DNA of 64,000 nucleotides from Kineothrix alysoides (GTDB taxonomy: Bacteria > Bacillota > Clostridia > Lachnospirales > Lachnospiraceae). Location of the stretch: assembly GCF_000732725.1 (NCBI RefSeq), contig NZ_JPNB01000001.1, positions 2,170,001 to 2,234,000 on the forward strand. Direction: 5' to 3'. Below the pieces are notes generated by a model. The model did no database searches, was not told the DNA's origin, and saw only the letters and a program-made list of their open reading frames with translations. Numbering within the stretch: the stretch's first letter is position 1; the number at the start of each line of letters is the position of its first letter. A program made the position numbers and the translations under genes. This document shows positions 40,664 to 48,691 of this stretch, piece after piece.

Positions 40664-42520
40664 TTGGATTATAATATTACTAGTAATAAGATTACATCAA
40701 AAGTGGGGATTCCCTATGACGATATTCGCTGGCAAGATGTTACCGGGCAGCCTTTCGGTACCGCATCTCAATTCAACGCTATTGTTTTTGGCAATGCTAA
40801 TAACATCGTGGACGCTAACGGCGCAATGGCAGTTGGCGGAAACTTTGTCAGTCCCCGGGGCCTTAGTCTTGCCTTTGGAGGCGGTTCACAACCGGTAGAA
40901 ATAGGCTATTCCCCTGATATGGTAAGATTTCTTGTGGGAAATAATGTTTCAATGAACGGCCCTTTAGGAGTGGTTGGCCATGTTGTGGCCGGCGGTAACT
41001 TCCGGACCGACAAAGGCAGTACCTATTTCATCGGCAAAAGCGGAGAACCCGGACAGGTACAAAAGTTAGAATCTCTATATCATTCCGATTCAGGCAGCCC
41101 TTATTGGAAGCCCAGCGATAAAGGAGATCACTACATTATTCCAAGCTACGATGTGCCAAGATTCATTCCTGCAAGCCGGATTGGCGCAGATACTGCCGGC
41201 TTCTTCCAGGATGCAAGAAACAGCATTGAGAATTATAAGAACTGTATTGAAAATTTACCCGCAAACGGAGAAGTAATCGATAATTTCCACGAATGGATTC
41301 TTCGCGGTAATAATCCGCAGCAGAATGTATTCACGCTTGATGTACCAAACGGTATCCTAAAGAAAGGTATTCGTGCCGAAGTGCCGGAAGGCAGCTTAGT
41401 CATTGTAAAACTAAGAACAGGAGATAATGCACATCTGCAGTATGGCCTTATAGGAGAACGCAGCAAAGCGGACCATACCCTTTATGTGTTTGAAGACGCT
41501 AAAAATATATTTATGGAAGTTCCTGCTGCAATCTGGGGAAGTATTCTGGCTCCACAGGCTATGTTTCATGCTCACTCAACAGGAGGAAATGTTACTGGAA
41601 ATGTCGCTCTGAATTCGTTTGCAGTAAATCCGACCAGCGGGTTCGAATTCCATCTTCCTCCTTTTACAGGAGGCGTAATGTGCGAAACAGGAGGAGCAGT
41701 TCTTCCTGCAACGCCTGTTACTCCGGCTGTACCTGTTACTCCGACTGTACCTGTTACCCCGGTAGCCCCTGTTACCCCGACAACACCACCTACTATGGTG
41801 AGTCCCGAGACTGTCGTTTGTCCGGTTTGTCCGGAACCGGCTCCCTGCCCGATTTACCCTACTTGTCCGGAACCGCTGCCTTGCCCGATTTGCCCGGAGC
41901 AGATGCCTTGTCCGGTCTGCCCGTCTTGTCCGGAGCAGATGCCTTGCCCGGTCTGCCCGTCTTGTCCGGAGCAGATGCCTTGCCCGATTTGTCCGGAGCC
42001 GGTTACTTGTCCGGTTTGCCCTACCTGTCCGGAGCCGGTTACTTGTCCGGTTTGCCCTACCTGTCCGCAACCGATGCCTTGCCCGGTTTGTCCTACTTGT
42101 CCGGAACCGATGCCTTGCCCGGTCTGCCCGGTCTGCCCGGTTTGCCCGGAGCCGGTTATTTGTCCGGAATGTCCGCCTTGTCCTGCTTGCCCGGTTTGTC
42201 CGGAGCAGATGTCCTGTCCGGAATGTCCTCCTTGCCCGGAATGTATGATTACCCCAGGGCTCATTGCCGGCTACATCAAGGGATGTTCCTGCTGCAGCGA
42301 GCATGAATGGGAGCTGCGGCTTTACCAAATATTCTGCAACACTCAGGTTTTATTATCATGCAAATGCGTATCTTGCTTTGGGTATTTTGAATTCGAAGTT
42401 CCGTACAGCGGAAGTTATTTATTACAAGTATGTCCGTCAAAGAGCTTCAGAAAAAGCTTCAGATGTAAGCCGAATATATCACTGAATAATATTGGAGTAT
42501 CTAACTTTATGATGGAATAA
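40664..42520 (+). CDS. Choice-of-anchor A family protein with Cys-Pro repeat region
   Basis: A 618-residue protein in four parts. Residues about 20-345 match the choice-of-anchor A domain (FNAIVFGNANNIVDANGAMAVGGNFV ... AAIWGSILAPQAMFHAHSTGGNVTGNVALNSF), normally on secreted proteins. A Pro/Thr/Val linker (about 350-380) precedes a 143-residue array (386-528) of CPVCPxCPEPMP-like units holding 36 cysteines. A 90-residue C-terminal domain with nine cysteines resembles a carboxypeptidase-regulatory-like beta sandwich. There is no signal peptide, LPxTG or membrane anchor. The start is TTG ten bases after AGGAG; an in-frame stop lies just upstream. A spore-surface or other disulfide-rich coat role is possible. 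Confidence 0.8.
   Translation: MDYNITSNKITSKVGIPYDDIRWQDVTGQPFGTASQFNAIVFGNANNIVDANGAMAVGGNFVSPRGLSLAFGGGSQPVEIGYSPDMVRFLVGNNVSMNGPLGVVGHVVAGGNFRTDKGSTYFIGKSGEPGQVQKLESLYHSDSGSPYWKPSDKGDHYIIPSYDVPRFIPASRIGADTAGFFQDARNSIENYKNCIENLPANGEVIDNFHEWILRGNNPQQNVFTLDVPNGILKKGIRAEVPEGSLVIVKLRTGDNAHLQYGLIGERSKADHTLYVFEDAKNIFMEVPAAIWGSILAPQAMFHAHSTGGNVTGNVALNSFAVNPTSGFEFHLPPFTGGVMCETGGAVLPATPVTPAVPVTPTVPVTPVAPVTPTTPPTMVSPETVVCPVCPEPAPCPIYPTCPEPLPCPICPEQMPCPVCPSCPEQMPCPVCPSCPEQMPCPICPEPVTCPVCPTCPEPVTCPVCPTCPQPMPCPVCPTCPEPMPCPVCPVCPVCPEPVICPECPPCPACPVCPEQMSCPECPPCPECMITPGLIAGYIKGCSCCSEHEWELRLYQIFCNTQVLLSCKCVSCFGYFEFEVPYSGSYLLQVCPSKSFRKSFRCKPNISLNNIGVSNFMME
41819..42247 (+). repeat. Tandem Cys-Pro coding repeat
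   Basis: About 430 bp of imperfect tandem repeats with unit lengths of 21 to 39 bp, built from TGT/TGC-CCG codons. Long frames also stay open in other phases because of the repeat, but only the plus frame continuous with the anchor domain makes sense. Confidence 0.85.
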
Positions 42521-42537
42521 AGGATAGCTGAAAATCC

Positions 42538-42584
42538 TAAAGGCGCAGGGAATGAATCCTTGCGCCTTTAAAGTTATTTTTTTT
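42538..42584 (+). terminator. Terminator of the anchor-domain gene
   Basis: TAAAGGCGCAGGG / CCTTGCGCCTTTA forms a 12-13 bp stem with a 7-base loop, followed by AAGTTATTTTTTTTTC. Confidence 0.9.
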
Positions 42585-42602
42585 TCTTAATTCCATCTAT
42601 AA

Positions 42603-43082
42603 TTAATTTCTGCATCTCATTTTTATTTTTCCTAAAGCAAAGGCCAACTCTTCATATAAGTTATTCTCCGCAACCTTAAAATAACGTTCATCTATAACAG
42701 TATCTTTCTTTCCTTGTTCATCTCTTTTTCTTCTCCTGTAATACATGCTTTTAATAATACTGATTAATATTTTAGGTTCACACCTTTGGATAGCCTCTTT
42801 ATATTTCTTTTCGCACAATCTGCTATTATCAATCAACATTTCTTCTATTTCCGGAACTTCACCAATTATTTTCCATGCTTCCTCTTCATTGATAACTTTG
42901 CGAATTCTATGTTTAGTTCCATCCACAGGAATATATATTTTTGCACCTGTTTCTTCCAATGGACTCATATGGTAATAAAGTGCATTCCCGACGGCCATAG
43001 AAACATCTAAATATGCAATATCTTCAATTTTACATATTCCATAATTTGAGTTAACTACTACATAATCACCAATTTTAAACAT
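42603..43082 (-). CDS. CarD family RNA-polymerase-binding regulator
   Basis: A 159-residue protein. Residues 1-65 form the CarD/TRCF RNAP-interaction Tudor-like domain (MFKIGDYVVVNSNYGICKIEDI, MSPLEETGAKIYIPVD), and residues 70-159 form the helical, basic DNA-binding part (SMYYRRRKRDEQGKKD). CarD proteins bind the polymerase beta subunit and tune promoter opening; short accessory CarD homologues are common in Firmicutes. AGGAG precedes the ATG. It is convergent with the anchor-domain gene; no partner is evident. Confidence 0.88.
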   Translation of the reverse strand: MFKIGDYVVVNSNYGICKIEDIAYLDVSMAVGNALYYHMSPLEETGAKIYIPVDGTKHRIRKVINEEEAWKIIGEVPEIEEMLIDNSRLCEKKYKEAIQRCEPKILISIIKSMYYRRRKRDEQGKKDTVIDERYFKVAENNLYEELAFALGKIKMRCRN

Positions 43083-43583
43083 TTAAATTACTCCTATATT
43101 CTTATCTAATTATTACTATTAGTTGACAAGGTCTCACATGGTTGGATAAGGCCTTGTTAATCGATGGTAAACTAATTCAAATGATTTTCAGACTGTATGC
43201 CAAAACACTATGCCTCAATATTGATATAAATAAAAGAAGGAATCATCACACTCAGTGAATTAGAGTGAACCATATCCCTTCCGTTTACCCAATAATTACT
43301 AGTTGTTTATTCTATGTTTAATATTATAACAAATTTTATGACTTTTTGTAAGTGTTTTAAATAATTATATAAAAAAATATCGTATCATTATTTTTTTGTC
43401 TTTATATTTTCAGTATTTTCCCCAAAAGTGATACATTATTTAAGACCGGTGAGGACTATACTTTGAAGCTTTTAAATTTTTTTGAAGAAGATACATACAT
43501 AAAAAGGAGCTTATTCAATGTACTCATTATGAGATTCCTGAATAAGCTCGATATGATATTTTTAAATACATTAAATTATATTA
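43083..43583. other. AT-rich spacer, no gene seen
   Basis: About 500 bp without a credible reading frame. It contains a weak hairpin (ACAAGG / CCTTGT, 43126-43157), a purine-poor AT tract around 43320-43400 and the terminator at 43506-43548 belonging to the aldo/keto reductase. Confidence 0.5.
43499..43548 (-). terminator. Terminator of the aldo/keto reductase gene
   Basis: GAGCTTATTCA / TGAATAAGCTC (43506-43516 and 43538-43548), an 11-bp stem followed on the minus strand by CTTTTTATG, 36 bp beyond the stop codon. Confidence 0.8.
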
Positions 43584-44696
43584 CTACCTGCTCTTCTCGA
43601 ACATCTCGCTGACATCCTCCAGACATGCTCTGATCTTTATATGCTGAGGGCAAACCTTCTCGCACTTTCCGCATTTAATACAGTCGGAAGCCGCGCCTCT
43701 GTCCTTGGTGCTCACGCTGTAATACACATCACTGTTCCAGTCATTATATTGCTTTTTCGCATTATAGCAAGCGAATAAATCGGGAATCGCTATATGTACG
43801 GGACAACCATCCACGCAGTATTGGCAAGCTGTACACGGAATCATGTCTTGATCCTTCATGATTTCCCTGACATGGCCTATCAACTCGAATTCTTCCTCTG
43901 TAAATGGAACGAAATCCTTCATATAGCTGAGATTATCTTCCATCTGCTCTATCGTACTCATTCCGCTTAGGACCATACATACCTTATCGAAGGAAGCGCA
44001 AAAGCGAATGGCATAGCTTGCATAGCTCGCACCGTTTCTATGCTCGTCCAAAATGATTTCAGCCGCCTTGGGCAAATTCACAAGTCCGCCTCCTTTTACC
44101 GGCTCCATTATGATAACCGGCTTACCGTACTTCTCGCACACCTGATAGCAGAGATGACTTTCAATGCCCGGATCATCATAGTCCGCATAGTTGAACTGTA
44201 TTTGAACCACCTCAATATCGGGCTGCTCGCTTAGAATTTTATCTAACACCGCCGCCTTATCGTGGAAAGAAATACCGATATGCCTGATTCTGCCTTCCTC
44301 CTTTAACTGCTTTACCGTTTCGAAAGCATGGCATTCTACGTATTTCGCGTAATAATCGGAATTCAAGGCGTGCATCAGATAATAGTCGAAATACTCCACA
44401 CCCGTATTTTCAAGCTGTTTTTCAAAAAATGGGATAATTTCCTCTTCCTTCTGGAAATAATTGGAGGTCAATTTATCGGTAAGGATATAGGACTCTCTCG
44501 GATATCTCTTTACCAGGCATTCTCTAATCGCTGTCTCGCTTTTTCCCCCGATATAGCCGTGGGCCGTATCAAAATAGCAAAAGCCCTCCTTAAAAAATGC
44601 ATCGATCATCTGATTGAACTGTTCATAGTCCACTTCCAATTCATTCTCTCCCTGTTTCATGGGAAGTCTCATACAGCCAAAGCCCAGTTTCTTCAT
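43584..44696 (-). CDS. Aldo/keto reductase with C-terminal 4Fe-4S ferredoxin domain
   Basis: A 370-residue oxidoreductase. The barrel carries the catalytic set: Asp and Tyr in FDTAHGY, Lys in ILTDKL and His in YYLMHAL. Past residue 280 is a dicluster-type tail: CTACQYCVDGCPVHI and CIKCGKCEKVCPQHIKI. Fused members are typical of strict anaerobes and may use ferredoxin rather than, or in addition to, NADPH to reduce a carbonyl. The start MKKLGFG has GGAGG upstream. Monocistronic with its own terminator. Substrate unknown. Confidence 0.92.
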   Translation of the reverse strand: MKKLGFGCMRLPMKQGENELEVDYEQFNQMIDAFFKEGFCYFDTAHGYIGGKSETAIRECLVKRYPRESYILTDKLTSNYFQKEEEIIPFFEKQLENTGVEYFDYYLMHALNSDYYAKYVECHAFETVKQLKEEGRIRHIGISFHDKAAVLDKILSEQPDIEVVQIQFNYADYDDPGIESHLCYQVCEKYGKPVIIMEPVKGGGLVNLPKAAEIILDEHRNGASYASYAIRFCASFDKVCMVLSGMSTIEQMEDNLSYMKDFVPFTEEEFELIGHVREIMKDQDMIPCTACQYCVDGCPVHIAIPDLFACYNAKKQYNDWNSDVYYSVSTKDRGAASDCIKCGKCEKVCPQHIKIRACLEDVSEMFEKSR

Positions 44697-45006
44697 CTTA
44701 ATCCTCCATGTTTTCAATACCTGCTAATTCGGGCGCAAGCACAATATTTGCAGGCATAATAAATTATGCTGTGAAAAATTTATTTTTCACATTAATTTCC
44801 TTATTACTTCGCAAATTAATATAGGAAAATCATTCTTTAAAAGCTCATATTTTCCATATATTAAAATACTACACCTTGGAGTTAAGTTTATGTCAAGAGG
44901 ATTTTAAATAAAATTTTATAATATTCTTATTAAAATGTTTTTTCGTATATTTGGTCGAGCTATACTTTGCTCACTTTCACCGTAGGACGCCTTGTCATTA
45001 CAGCAT
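44697..45006. other. Spacer, no gene seen
   Basis: About 310 bp of AT-rich sequence. It contains a 20-bp palindrome (GTGAAAAAT-TT-ATTTTTCAC, 44771-44790), located where the aldo/keto reductase promoter should lie, that could be an operator. No reading frame is convincing. Confidence 0.45.
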
Positions 45007-46692
45007 TTACGATTTACCGGGGGAAGTTTTTCCTATGATGGAAAAAAGTACTGACTGCCCCACAGAGTATATAATATTCAGTGAAATAAATATAAGAACA
45101 ATAACGGCAGCATTCGTTCCAAACGGTATATAATCCTTAATTGAAACGGACAGCGATCGCTGAATGAACTTAACTATATATATGCTTGGAACAATTGTCA
45201 GAAAAAATACGGCCCATAAAATGGGGCGGTAAATATCTATCAGCATCCTACGAATACCCTTGGGCGAATGACCCATTAAATTCAAAATCACCATATCCTG
45301 CTTATTGTCTTGAAAGTTTACATAAATTGCCAGAAACAGCAAAATTCCTCCTATGATTCCGCCTATAACTTGGTTGATAACAGAACTGGTATTGTTCGAT
45401 ACCGCATCTTTTTCCAAGCGAAGAATACGCTGCTCCCTATCGGTGGTTATCCCGCCAGCAGGTTTTTCCATGCTCCATACGCCATTATAGGTGCCTTCCG
45501 GTATTCCCATTATCTCCGCCAGCTGAGCCGCATTGGCCAAAATACTTTCAGCCTTTGCATTGGCGGCAACTCCGGCTACTGCAAAGATATATTTCCTGCC
45601 GTCTATAAAGACAGAAAGAGAATCTCCCTTCCGGACTCCATACACCTCCGCCAGCCCGGGATTGATATAGATACTGCCTGCCTCAGGAAGGGGCAGCGGC
45701 TTCATATCCATATCCTGCAGCTCATATACTTCGTTCAAATGGTATAGCCCGATTATCGTCTGTTCTATCTCATAACCGCCCGCCATCAATCCGGCTTCAT
45801 GATAGAGGTAGGGCAATCCGTCAAAAGGCAGAAGCTCCCCCATATAAGCAGGATACCTCGTATCGAAATCATAATTATGACCCAGCATCTGAGAATCAAA
45901 AACCTTCTGACTGCTGAAATTCAAAGACTGCCCTAAGATAATGCAGACATTGAAAGCCGTTACCGCTCCGAAAATAAGGAACACCGCAAGAGGCTTTCTC
46001 AAAGCAATGCGCAGCGGAAATTTATTTTTTACAGGAAGGAGCTTCACTATCCCATCGGCAATCAACAAGGTCTTTCGAACTCCGCTTCTCTTCCTTCCTG
46101 CAATTAATGCTCCCGGCTCCTTGCCGCGCACAAAGAAGTAGCATAGAAAAGCATTCAGACAAAGAATCGCTGCTGCCCCCAAGAACCCCACGACCATGCT
46201 GAAAGGGGCAACGCCCTTTATAAGGCCCGTGACGGAATAGGTTCTCTTATTGGCCATTACGAGAATGTCCGACAAAAAATATCCTCCCGCCAGCCCGATA
46301 AGGGAACCGGCAAAAGATACCCCCGCGGTAAACAGTACAAAATAAAAGCACAATGACCTGTCGGTGAAGCCCAAAGCCTTCAGGCACCCGAAGTTCTTTG
46401 CATTCGAGCCGAAGAAATGATAAAAAAACATGAAAAAGACGAAGCAAGCCAGACCCAGCATGGAAAAGAAAAAGGTATATGCCAAAGATGTATTGGAGGC
46501 CAGCGCATTTTTATATTGCAACTGATTTGCGCTAAGAACCGGAAGCGATTCCAGTACGGCTGCATTGCCGTCAATAGAAAATTTTACGAAATAAAAGGAA
46601 AGCTCACTCAAAAAGACAAGTAAAAACAGCAGCCATACAAATACTTTATTTCTCAACACTTCCTTTGTTAATTGCTTATACAATAACCTCAT
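45007..46692 (-). CDS. FtsX-like ABC transporter permease
   Basis: A 561-residue permease: first helix about 17-37, then three helices (about 75-200) with the FtsX core NAKNFGCLKALGFTDRSLCFYF, a second helix at about 230-250, an extracytoplasmic domain (about 260-430) and three C-terminal helices with INLMGHSPKGIRRMLID-like motif VILNLMGHSPKGIRR. It is shorter than the MacB-type permease at 23996. Its ATG lies 2 bp after the ATPase stop. It is likely a bacitracin- or lantibiotic-type exporter partner; substrate unknown. Confidence 0.9.
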   Translation of the reverse strand: MRLLYKQLTKEVLRNKVFVWLLFLLVFLSELSFYFVKFSIDGNAAVLESLPVLSANQLQYKNALASNTSLAYTFFFSMLGLACFVFFMFFYHFFGSNAKNFGCLKALGFTDRSLCFYFVLFTAGVSFAGSLIGLAGGYFLSDILVMANKRTYSVTGLIKGVAPFSMVVGFLGAAAILCLNAFLCYFFVRGKEPGALIAGRKRSGVRKTLLIADGIVKLLPVKNKFPLRIALRKPLAVFLIFGAVTAFNVCIILGQSLNFSSQKVFDSQMLGHNYDFDTRYPAYMGELLPFDGLPYLYHEAGLMAGGYEIEQTIIGLYHLNEVYELQDMDMKPLPLPEAGSIYINPGLAEVYGVRKGDSLSVFIDGRKYIFAVAGVAANAKAESILANAAQLAEIMGIPEGTYNGVWSMEKPAGGITTDREQRILRLEKDAVSNNTSSVINQVIGGIIGGILLFLAIYVNFQDNKQDMVILNLMGHSPKGIRRMLIDIYRPILWAVFFLTIVPSIYIVKFIQRSLSVSIKDYIPFGTNAAVIVLIFISLNIIYSVGQSVLFSIIGKTSPGKS

Positions 46693-46694
46693 AT

Positions 46695-47390
46695 TTACCC
46701 CCATATCATGGCGTCGGCTGTTATCGGGTCATCGTTGAAAACATCCTGATATACCATCCCATTCTTCATTGTCAAAATGCGATCGGCCGTTTTAGCAATC
46801 TGTTGATTATGTGTGGTAAATAAAACGGCGATACCGAACGTCGATTTCAGATCGTGCAGCAACCCTACTACCTTTTTGCTGTTTTCTTCGTCTAAAGCTC
46901 CCGTGACTTCATCACAAAATAAAAGGCGGGGGCCTTTGATAACTGCACGTGCTATTGCAGTGCGCTGTTTCTGACCACCGGAGAGCTGCGCAGGAAATTT
47001 GCACAATATGTCATCGATTTCAAGAATGCGCACCAAGCGTTCGAAGGAAAGGGAACCCTTTTTAGGGCTGATGCCGATTTTTATATTTTCCTCTACCGTC
47101 AGATTTTCCAGCAGCAAATATTCCTGAAAAATGTTTCCGGCTTCGGTACGTTTCCAGTCGGCCAGCCTTCGTTCGGACCATGAAGTCATCATCTCATCCC
47201 CGTACTTAACGTTTCCCTCCGTAGGGCGTATAAGGCCCGATAGGATGTTCAGCAAAGTAGACTTCCCCGAGCCGCTGGGGCCGAGGATTACAGTAAATGT
47301 ATTTTCGTAAATATCTAAGGAAATGCCTTTGATAACCCTTTCCTTTTCAAAATCCTTGGTAATGTTTTCTGCTTTCAATATAGCCTTCAA
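46695..47390 (-). CDS. ABC transporter ATP-binding protein
   Basis: A 231-residue ATPase with Walker A GPSGSGKST, Q-loop NIFQEYLLL, signature LSGGQKQRTAIARAV and Walker B LLFCDEVTGALD. The glutamate after DE is followed by VTGAL, where most exporters have PTGAL. The start is TTG at 47390 behind GGGGGAAGG; an in-frame upstream extension would overlap DUF3021. It works with the downstream FtsX permease and is regulated by the LytTR/DUF3021 pair upstream. Confidence 0.93.
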   Translation of the reverse strand: MKAILKAENITKDFEKERVIKGISLDIYENTFTVILGPSGSGKSTLLNILSGLIRPTEGNVKYGDEMMTSWSERRLADWKRTEAGNIFQEYLLLENLTVEENIKIGISPKKGSLSFERLVRILEIDDILCKFPAQLSGGQKQRTAIARAVIKGPRLLFCDEVTGALDEENSKKVVGLLHDLKSTFGIAVLFTTHNQQIAKTADRILTMKNGMVYQDVFNDDPITADAMIWG

Positions 47391-47406
47391 AATCCTTCCC
47401 CCTTTA

Positions 47407-47811
47407 TCATTTTGATTTGAATGAATCCTTACGTTCCCGGAGCAGCCGATTGATTTCCTCCGTATCCTCTTTCGTGCCGAGGACACTGATAAAATAGCCT
47501 ATGACATAAACGAGCAGGGCCATAATAATCAAAACACCTATGGGCGTACTGCTGTACCAGTCAAAAATAAGTCCGAAGATAACGATTACGGCTGTTGTAT
47601 AGGTAATGTTCAAAAGTGTTTCCAATATGGGGTATTTGTTTTCATACTTGCCGGTAAGGAGCAGCCCGAAATGTACCGCAGCATTAGCTATGAAAACCTG
47701 AAAAACAGTACTGAGGAAAAGACACTCGCCTCCATACAACATGGCTATCGCTGCCAGAACGACAAGGGTGATGCCAGTAGTTGACATAATATTTATCAAT
47801 ATTTTTTTCAT
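47407..47811 (-). CDS. DUF3021 membrane protein
   Basis: A 134-residue protein with four hydrophobic helices (about residues 6-30, 35-53, 65-85 and 92-112) and a charged cytoplasmic tail (GTKEDTEEINRLLRERKDSFKSK). DUF3021 proteins are usual partners of LytTR regulators and are thought to act as membrane signal receivers for them. It overlaps the LytTR stop by 4 bp (ATGA). The pair should sense an envelope signal and control the ABC exporter behind it. Confidence 0.85.
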   Translation of the reverse strand: MKKILINIMSTTGITLVVLAAIAMLYGGECLFLSTVFQVFIANAAVHFGLLLTGKYENKYPILETLLNITYTTAVIVIFGLIFDWYSSTPIGVLIIMALLVYVIGYFISVLGTKEDTEEINRLLRERKDSFKSK

Positions 47812-48257
47812 GCTTCTTCTCCTCCCCTCAGCTTGTTCTTAATTCCATTTAGATACTTTCTTGTTACATAAAGCCGTTCCCCGTTTTTCAGCGTCGCTTC
47901 CATCCTGCTGTTGAATAAGGTCTTCATCGCATCCAGAACATTTACATTTAAAATGCAGGCCTTGTTAATCTGAACAAAATCCATATCGGACAGCATGTTC
48001 AGCAACTGATATAGACGCAGCTGCGTTCGATATACCTCATTTTCACAATAGATATAAGTCCGCTTATCCACGCTTTCAATGTAAAAAATATCGGCGGCAT
48101 TCACTATTTTCTCTCCATTCTCCGCTTCGCATATAATCTTTGTATCCACCGCCTGAAGAAGCGAAATGAGACGCTTCACATCCTGATCCATTTTCGCATA
48201 TTTAACAACTACTTCCGTCTCCTGCTGTGCAGAATTTCTTTCCAGTCTAAGAAACAA
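47808..48257 (-). CDS. LytTR-domain DNA-binding regulator
   Basis: A 149-residue protein lacking a receiver domain. The C-terminal 100 residues form the LytTR fold: DIFYIESVDKRTYIYCENEVYRT, FVQINKACILNVNVLDAM, RLYVTRKYLNGIKNKL. Stand-alone LytTR plus DUF3021 units are frequent in Firmicutes. The start is probably TTG at 48257 after GGGGGTGG; a longer frame reaches 48314. It is first of a four-gene operon with DUF3021, ATPase and permease. Confidence 0.88.
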   Translation of the reverse strand: MFLRLERNSAQQETEVVVKYAKMDQDVKRLISLLQAVDTKIICEAENGEKIVNAADIFYIESVDKRTYIYCENEVYRTQLRLYQLLNMLSDMDFVQINKACILNVNVLDAMKTLFNSRMEATLKNGERLYVTRKYLNGIKNKLRGGEEA

Positions 48258-48326
48258 TCTACCACCCCCATATCTTCTTATCATGAGTATAATCGGGTGT
48301 GCTCCCCCTGGCAATATGATTTCCTC

Positions 48327-48437
48327 TCAAATGCAAAAATTGGCGACCGTCATGCAGTTAGCGCAAAGAACAAAACTGTGTTTCGTATACTCCCGCAGCC
48401 AAATATCCCGGCTGCATAGCTTTTGCCTGACGCGCAT
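48327..48437 (-). CDS. Possible 36-residue leader peptide or small protein
   Basis: The start MRVRQKLCSRDIW follows a near-perfect GGAGGT seven bases upstream, and the frame runs 36 codons with three cysteines near the C-terminal half (VLCANC, NFC). It has no recognisable family. Two hairpins precede it, and the LytTR gene starts 69 bp after its stop, so it could be a translated leader that senses translation stress, or noise. Confidence 0.35.
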   Translation of the reverse strand: MRVRQKLCSRDIWLREYTKHSFVLCANCMTVANFCI

Positions 48438-48458
48438 AGCTGTACCTCCATTCTTTCT

Positions 48459-48541
48459 GTAATAGGAACCTTTCCTGTTACGTAAAGAAGACAATAAACC
48501 CCAGCTCATCCAACTAATATTGGATAAGGGCATTTATTGTC
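48459..48541 (-). promoter_or_regulatory. Two tandem hairpins in the leader of the LytTR operon
   Basis: GACAATAAA / TTTATTGTC (48490-48541, with an inner ATCCAA / TTGGAT stem) is followed by GTAATAGGAA / TTCCTGTTAC (48459-48481, one mismatch). Both precede the GGAGGT of the small ORF. No known riboswitch motif was recognised. No T-run follows, so these are leader structures rather than plain terminators. Confidence 0.45.
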
Positions 48542-48691
48542 TCCTTGTTCGTACCATATTTTTATACACTATATCATGTACAAGTTAGTTTACCATTGCT
48601 TCTTACTTCTTCTTTCTCATCCTTTTACTTACAATATACTTAAATACTGACAATAACTTAATCTACACCAATTCTAACTCAAATACTTTTA

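Noticed and set aside
41819-42247. Tandem repeats that could be mistaken for a CRISPR array
   Set aside because: Units vary in length without constant repeats and unique spacers, and the stretch is inside a coding frame. No cas gene is present.
41576-42328. Long open frames on both strands across the Cys-Pro repeat (41576-42328 minus, 41680-42306 plus in another phase, 41854-42264 minus)
   Set aside because: The repeat codons lack stops in several phases, so long frames arise by chance. Only the plus frame joined to the anchor-A domain has a plausible product.
43126-43157. Hairpin ACAAGG/CCTTGT as a terminator after CarD
   Set aside because: It lies upstream of CarD rather than at its end, has only 6 bp of stem and a 20-base loop, and has no T-run.
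48459-48541. A known riboswitch class in the LytTR leader
   Set aside because: I compared the folds and loop sequences from memory with c-di-GMP, THF, TPP, FMN, SAM and cobalamin types and found no conserved core.
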